DNA from: Verrucomicrobiota bacterium | Lineage (GTDB): Bacteria; Verrucomicrobiota; Verrucomicrobiia; Verrucomicrobiales; Akkermansiaceae | NCBI GenBank assembly: GCA_026397725.1 | Contig: JAPLUI010000045.1 | Span: 1-57,092, forward strand | Direction: 5' to 3' | Length of the DNA stretch: 57,092 nt | Shown here: piece after piece, positions 53,260 to 57,092 of the stretch | Numbering within the stretch: the first letter of the stretch is position 1 | Layout: every line of letters starts with the position of its first letter | The notes under the pieces: model-generated | Told to the model about the DNA's origin: nothing | The model's database searches: none | The model's input: the letters and a program-made list of their open reading frames with translations, nothing else | Position numbers and translations under genes: made by a program

Positions 53260-55905
53260 TTACTTTGGAAGAATCAACTGAACCATCGCGCAACCACGCT
53301 TGAGGGGAACGGTGAGTTCGAGGAGTCCTTCCTTGTGCCTGCCGTTGACGGCGGTGGCGGAGTCCGTGCCGGGATGGAGAACGGCAGCCTTGAGCCGATC
53401 CAAGCCGGGCAGATTGCGGAGCGTGATGGCGGCGGATTCCAGCTTGCCGCCGAAGGTGACCGGCACGGCATAGCCGCCGGGGATTTCGAAGAGGTTGACC
53501 TTCACGCCGGGAGTCATTGTTTCCACGCAGTGCGGGGCGAGCACCCATTTCCTGCCGCGCATGGCGGTGAGCAGCGGGCCGTAAGCCATGGACATCCCTT
53601 CCGGACTGGCCGCGGCAGCGGGGGTGGCGATGAATTCGTCATCCGTGCCCTTGGCATACATGTTCTTGACCATCGCCTGGCCTTCGGCCGAGGGGGCGAG
53701 GCAGTGGTTGTTGCTGGGATAGGGGGCGATCGGCCAGACGCCCAGATAGAGACAGCGTTGGAAGTAGAAGTCACTGCACTCGCCGGGAGCCGTCCACAGG
53801 CAGGCAGGCTTGCGCATGCCGGCAAGGGCGGTGTAGTTGATATAGTGCGGCAGGTCAAACATTGTGGAGGCCCATTCGGCGAAGATGCCGTCGCCGCGGC
53901 CGACAATTTCGATGCGCGGGGTGCAGTTGTTGAGGAACAGCACTTTGCCGGCCCGGTGCAATTCCGGGACCATCTGATCCGCCAGCTTTTGGAATGAGAG
54001 GAACATCGAGCGTGCGGGCTTGCCGTTGATCCACGACACGCCGTCATCGCCGCGCTCGTTGTAATGGCCGCTCCAGTCGAGGCGGTCGATGCAGATGCCA
54101 TCCACATCCGGCAGCAGGGTGTTGTTGCGGCGAACCTGTTCGACGATGTGGTTCATGTAGGACGGTTCGCCCGGATCGACAATCACGGCGCCATAACAGT
54201 TAGAATAATAGGGCCGCTCGCCGTTCATCAGCACGGCGGGCTCCCTGCCGCCGTGGTAAAGGTAGTCCGCCGGATTCTTCCAAAGGTCGTCGTCGGTCTT
54301 GGCTTGTTTCGGTGGCACGGGCCACGGCATGTTCTTCCCGTATTCGTTGACGTTGAAGTAGCTCAGGACGGCGAAGCCGTTCTGCTTCATGTATTTGGCG
54401 TAGTCATTCAGTTGGCGGCAGGAAGTCTCGCTGCCTTTTCCCGGCGGCGCGGGTTCGGCGCAGGAGCGGGTCCATTTTTCATCCATGCTTTTGACCGGCG
54501 GGATGAAGTTTCCCATATAGGGGAAGTCGTCCGACAGTTTCCAATTGTAGGCGAAGCCCATCTTCTTGAAGGCGGCAACGTCGATCGGATTCTCGCTGCC
54601 GGAATAGGCGGCGCTGCCGTAGAGTTCTTCGGCGCGGGCAATCCCGGGATTGAAGAACTGCGGGTAGCGTGCCACGACCCAACCGAGGCCGGCACGGGTG
54701 TCGGCGGGATGAGGGGCCAAGTCCATGTGGAAGCGCACCGTCCGGCCTTCACCCAGCCGGTATTTCCCGCGGCTCAAGCGGATGTGGCCGGCGGAGGTCT
54801 CGCTCAAGCTGAGATCGAGCAGGGTATCTTCGAGCGATTGAACGAAGGTCAGCGCCGTGTCTTGCGCAGGCTCGGCCACCGTGAACATCGGGATGCTCAG
54901 GCTGGTCTTGGCCGTGGAGCCCATCTGGGTGTAATCGGGGAATTGATAGACCCAGGCGCGGTTGGCAAAGGGCTGCCATTCCAGCGGGTCCGCCCAGGCC
55001 GAGGGATGGTTGTCCGGATGGCCCCAGGTGGACCAGAACCGGCTGTTGGTCGTGGCGGAATACCTGAACTCCGTGGTGATCGGGGTGCTCCACGGCTTGT
55101 CGGCGCTGGTGATTTCCACTACCCAGCGGATGCTGTCCTTGCTTGGCACGAAGCGGTCGATGACGGTGCAATTGCGGCCTTGCGAATCCGCCAGCTTGCG
55201 GGTGAATGCGACGGTATTTCCCGGGGTGGTGGCCACCGTGGCTTCGCCTTGCTGGCGCATTCCCGCGAGCTGCGTGCGGCCGGAGACCGGCCACTCGGTG
55301 GTGCCGATTTTCGCGCTGACGATGCTGCCGTTTTTCGCAAGATTGAGGGAGAGACCGCCGGCTTTGACGGTGTGTGCGATCTCGGCGGGCGTGGTGGGCC
55401 CGGCACTTCCGGTGAGGGTTGGCTCGGCCCAGTCGGCATGATCGCAGGCGATGCCGTCGCCGGCATCGGTGACTGACAACTTCAGTACGCTGACACCCTT
55501 GAGCGCCACTTTGACCTCTTTGGCGGCATCGCCCATGCGCATGACACCGCTGTCGAAGAGGGTCTTGCCATCCCCGATGACTTGGAACACCACGCTGGCC
55601 TTGTTCGCGTCCGGATGGCTTTTCAGGAAATCGTCCACGCCGACCCAAGCGCTAAACGACTCGGCGCCGTGATCGAGGTCATAGACAATTTCACTTGCGG
55701 CGTGAGTTCCGAGTCCGTGGCCGAAGGGACGTCCGGCGATCGAGAGCGGACTGCCGGAAACCGCCTTGTCCATCTGGAGGCTGCCCCAGGCCTGGGCGCT
55801 TGAATCGGGCGTGAGACCACCGAGCGGGGTGGGGGATGGATCGGCGCAGAGGCCATCTGCAACGATCCCGGCGGCGGCGAGCAGGATGAGTAGCGATTGT
55901 TTCAT
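53260..55905 (-). CDS. NPCBM-TIM barrel secreted glycosidase-like protein
   Basis: 881 residues from the ATG at 55905 (MKQSLLILLAAAGIVADGLCA). Residues about 25-165 are an NPCBM galactose-binding module (PFGHGLGTHAASEIVYDL, GDGIACDHADWAEP). A beta-sandwich (AGGLSLNLAKNGSIVSAKIG) leads to a TIM barrel with FAVLSYFNVNEYG, VDGICIDRLDWSGHYNERGDD and EIVGRGDGIFAEWAST; the DRLDW Asp and the FAEW Glu are plausible catalytic residues. Overall plan resembles clan GH-D or GH101-like enzymes, but the family is not recognised. An in-frame ATG at 55932 results from a 27-bp tandem duplication. Confidence 0.8.
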   Translation of the reverse strand: MKQSLLILLAAAGIVADGLCADPSPTPLGGLTPDSSAQAWGSLQMDKAVSGSPLSIAGRPFGHGLGTHAASEIVYDLDHGAESFSAWVGVDDFLKSHPDANKASVVFQVIGDGKTLFDSGVMRMGDAAKEVKVALKGVSVLKLSVTDAGDGIACDHADWAEPTLTGSAGPTTPAEIAHTVKAGGLSLNLAKNGSIVSAKIGTTEWPVSGRTQLAGMRQQGEATVATTPGNTVAFTRKLADSQGRNCTVIDRFVPSKDSIRWVVEITSADKPWSTPITTEFRYSATTNSRFWSTWGHPDNHPSAWADPLEWQPFANRAWVYQFPDYTQMGSTAKTSLSIPMFTVAEPAQDTALTFVQSLEDTLLDLSLSETSAGHIRLSRGKYRLGEGRTVRFHMDLAPHPADTRAGLGWVVARYPQFFNPGIARAEELYGSAAYSGSENPIDVAAFKKMGFAYNWKLSDDFPYMGNFIPPVKSMDEKWTRSCAEPAPPGKGSETSCRQLNDYAKYMKQNGFAVLSYFNVNEYGKNMPWPVPPKQAKTDDDLWKNPADYLYHGGREPAVLMNGERPYYSNCYGAVIVDPGEPSYMNHIVEQVRRNNTLLPDVDGICIDRLDWSGHYNERGDDGVSWINGKPARSMFLSFQKLADQMVPELHRAGKVLFLNNCTPRIEIVGRGDGIFAEWASTMFDLPHYINYTALAGMRKPACLWTAPGECSDFYFQRCLYLGVWPIAPYPSNNHCLAPSAEGQAMVKNMYAKGTDDEFIATPAAAASPEGMSMAYGPLLTAMRGRKWVLAPHCVETMTPGVKVNLFEIPGGYAVPVTFGGKLESAAITLRNLPGLDRLKAAVLHPGTDSATAVNGRHKEGLLELTVPLKRGCAMVQLILPK

Positions 55906-55952
55906 TTCGATAGGATTGGTTACGTGTTTCATTTCGATAGGATGGGTGACGG
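55899..55952. repeat. 27-bp in-frame tandem duplication over a start codon
   Basis: GTTTCATTTCGATAGGAT occurs at 55899-55916 and 55926-55943, so the coding strand reads PIE-MKHVTNPIE-MKQ with two start codons nine codons apart. Confidence 0.85.
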
Positions 55953-56022
55953 GATCAGGGGTGGCTTTGGTAGGGATTTGCCGGGTGCTCACGGCTTATA
56001 CGGGGCAGTGAATTCGAAGCTC

Positions 56023-56202
56023 TCACCATTTCTCCAGACGCTTGAGAATATCCGGTTGGTCCTTTTCATCGGCTGCGATGCAAAGATAGAGACCTTGTGG
56101 TTTCATTTCCGCGATGAAGGGCTCCAATTCGTGAAGCTGGAGGTCCACAATCACGCCCTTGCCGGCAGCTTGGATCTTGCGGATGACCGGCAGCCATTGC
56201 AT
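56023..56202 (-). pseudogene. 59-codon C-terminal remnant
   Basis: Open stretch MQWLPVIRKIQAAGKGVIVD ... CIAADEKDQPDILKRLEKW ending at 56023. It looks like the last part of an alpha/beta-barrel protein, possibly of the uroporphyrinogen-decarboxylase-like superfamily, but the match is from memory and weak. No leader or start region upstream. Confidence 0.45.
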
Positions 56203-56280
56203 GATCGGCGCTGCTGTCTATCGTTCATTTGCTGGTCGCTTTCATTTTGTTAGATGCCCGGTTCGTTGTTGAAAGCGCGT

Positions 56281-56565
56281 TCATTGAAATCCTTTCTTCG
56301 CTTCCGCGGTGTTCCTGAGCTTCAGGCCGTCGGTGAACTTGGCCTGGTCGGTCAGCAGCCCGAGCGGACTCTCACCGAAGATGGCGGTTCCGCCGCTGGT
56401 GGCCCGCAGGGTGAGCGTGCCGGCCGCTGCGTCGAAGGTGACGGTCGCCTTGATTTTCCCATTCGGCGACGCGAGATCGCGCGCTTGCGCGGAGAGCCCG
56501 CCGGCATGGAGCGCAAGCGCCACAACCGCGGCGTGTGGCAGGATGGGGGAAATCCGGTGTTTCAT
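56281..56565 (-). pseudogene. Second GH97 remnant (first 88 codons plus last five)
   Basis: 94 codons, nearly the same as the start of the GH97 remnant at 47.2-48.0 kb (signal peptide, LASPNGKIKATVTFDAAAGT, NTAEAK). After NTAEAK it goes straight to KGFQ and stop, the counterpart of the other copy's last codons. Homology continues on both sides, into the downstream spacer and the upstream heptamer repeat, so the whole unit was duplicated and then shortened. Confidence 0.85.
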
Positions 56566-56591
56566 GGTGGATGTGTTCGTGGTGGTTGGGG

Positions 56592-56624
56592 TTATCAGTT
56601 ATTAGTTATCAGTTGTCAGTTGTC
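56592..56624. repeat. Heptamer tandem repeat (short array)
   Basis: Four to five TTATCAG/TTGTCAG-type units, homologous in position to 48018-48057. Confidence 0.85.
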
Positions 56625-56703
56625 GGAAACAAGAGGGAACGGGCGGCTCGCCCGTTGGCCCATGGTGATCACGGGCGGGCCGCCCGTGCCCCTCTTGTGA
56701 GAA

Positions 56704-56733
56704 GGGGGGCCGCCGGTGGGCACCGGCGGCCCC
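56704..56733. repeat. GC-rich perfect hairpin
   Basis: GGGCCGCCGGTG and CACCGGCGGCCC flank a two-base centre. No U-tract follows on either strand, so a terminator role is not supported. Region 56625-56736 otherwise holds only repeat-like sequence. Confidence 0.7.
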
Positions 56734-56736
56734 GGG

Positions 56737-56990
56737 ATCCCGGAAAATGACTTGGCACATTCCGGGCGGTGCCGGGACTTAGCCACCGCGGTGTGGCGCG
56801 GCGCTTCCCACCGCACTCCATACCTTCACCTGCCCGGGCGCGAGCCAAAGTCTGGAGTGCGGTGGGAAGGGCACCGCCCGCCACCCCGCTGTGGCTAAAC
56901 CGTTAGAGCTGCGGGGTTCCCAGGAGGCACGGTCCGTCTCACGGCGGACACGCCCCTCCCGAGTAACTTGGCTCCGAGGATGCCCGTTAG
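56737..56990 (-). repeat. Right copy of 254-bp inverted repeat
   Basis: Inverted partner of 2030-2283. It has no intron and therefore shows the empty target: on the minus strand GCTCC precedes and CTAACGGGC follows the junction between 56991 and 56990. It contains the 120-nt near-palindrome at 56779-56898. Confidence 0.92.
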
Positions 56991-56994
56991 GGAG

Positions 56995-57014
56995 CGACGA
57001 CATTCCTGTCGTCG
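56995..57014. repeat. Perfect 8-bp stem hairpin next to the intron target
   Basis: CGACGACA, TTCC, TGTCGTCG. Read on the minus strand the hairpin is followed within five bases by the sequence into which the group II intron inserted in the other repeat copy. The last 78 bases of the window show no gene. Confidence 0.75.
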
Positions 57015-57092
57015 AGCGGAAGGAACGTCCATGAACAGAGCCTTCGGCACGCACTTATGGGCCGCCCTTCCGCTACCACCACAAGAATGTGG

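Noticed and set aside
56704..56733. Rho-independent terminator
   Set aside because: Strong stem but no T-tract on either side.
2030..56990. Composite transposon or integrative element
   Set aside because: Inverted repeats are present but no transposase, integrase or target-site duplication was seen; the repeats look like dispersed palindromic elements.

Overview
The window is a GC-rich stretch (roughly 60-65% by eye) of a bacterium that is most likely a member of the Verrucomicrobiota. This rests on gene content (large secreted glycoside hydrolases, sulfatases, Tat-exported Gfo/Idh/MocA oxidoreductases, NPCBM and LamG modules) and on in-frame repeat peptides of the SAGVPPAS type. No rRNA, tRNA or other phylogenetic marker is present, so the assignment is an inference.

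Layout. Positions about 104-2029 hold a group II intron with its reverse transcriptase, inserted in one copy of a 254-bp repeat. A second copy lies inverted near the right edge (56737-56990), so the whole 54-kb locus between them is bracketed by inverted repeats. From 2.3 to 56.6 kb every gene I can support is on the minus strand. Reading in the transcription direction, right to left: an NPCBM/TIM-barrel enzyme (53.3-55.9 kb) and a LamG/alpha-toroid enzyme (50.3-53.1 kb); an AbiE-type toxin-antitoxin pair (48.2-49.8 kb); a GH97 gene that lost its catalytic domain; two GH29 fucosidases (one frameshifted); GH36-like enzymes; GH32, a gutted sulfatase, GH172 and another GH32; two closely related GH36-like genes flanking a GH95; a GH115/GH67-like enzyme with CBM and FN3 domains; a DUF3472/PA14 protein; an alpha-toroid hydrolase; a GH27-GH110 fusion; and a tightly packed group (13.9 to 3.6 kb) of a DUF5107/TPR protein, two Gfo/Idh/MocA oxidoreductases, a sulfatase-GH172 fusion and a class-C beta-lactamase-like hydrolase. 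The last unit (2.3-3.5 kb) is a chimeric remnant.

Working together, the enzymes would remove alpha-galactose (GH27, GH110, several GH36-like), fucose (GH29, GH95) and fructose or arabinofuranose (GH32, GH172) from plant, algal or mucin-like glycans in the periplasm or outside the cell. Strikingly, 45 kb contains no transporter, no SusC/SusD pair and no regulator.

The unusual side of the locus is its plasticity. Several enzymes persist only as N- and C-terminal ends fused in frame. Others are fused to each other. Unrelated enzymes share nearly the same signal-peptide/leader DNA, and at least four genes carry in-frame tandem duplications that repeat the start codon. Dispersed repeats sit inside reading frames. 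In addition, the 7-mer TGTTAGA (either strand) occurs 26 times by my manual count, about ten times what base composition predicts, in several reading frames and in intergenic DNA. I regard this motif as the best candidate for something undescribed here.
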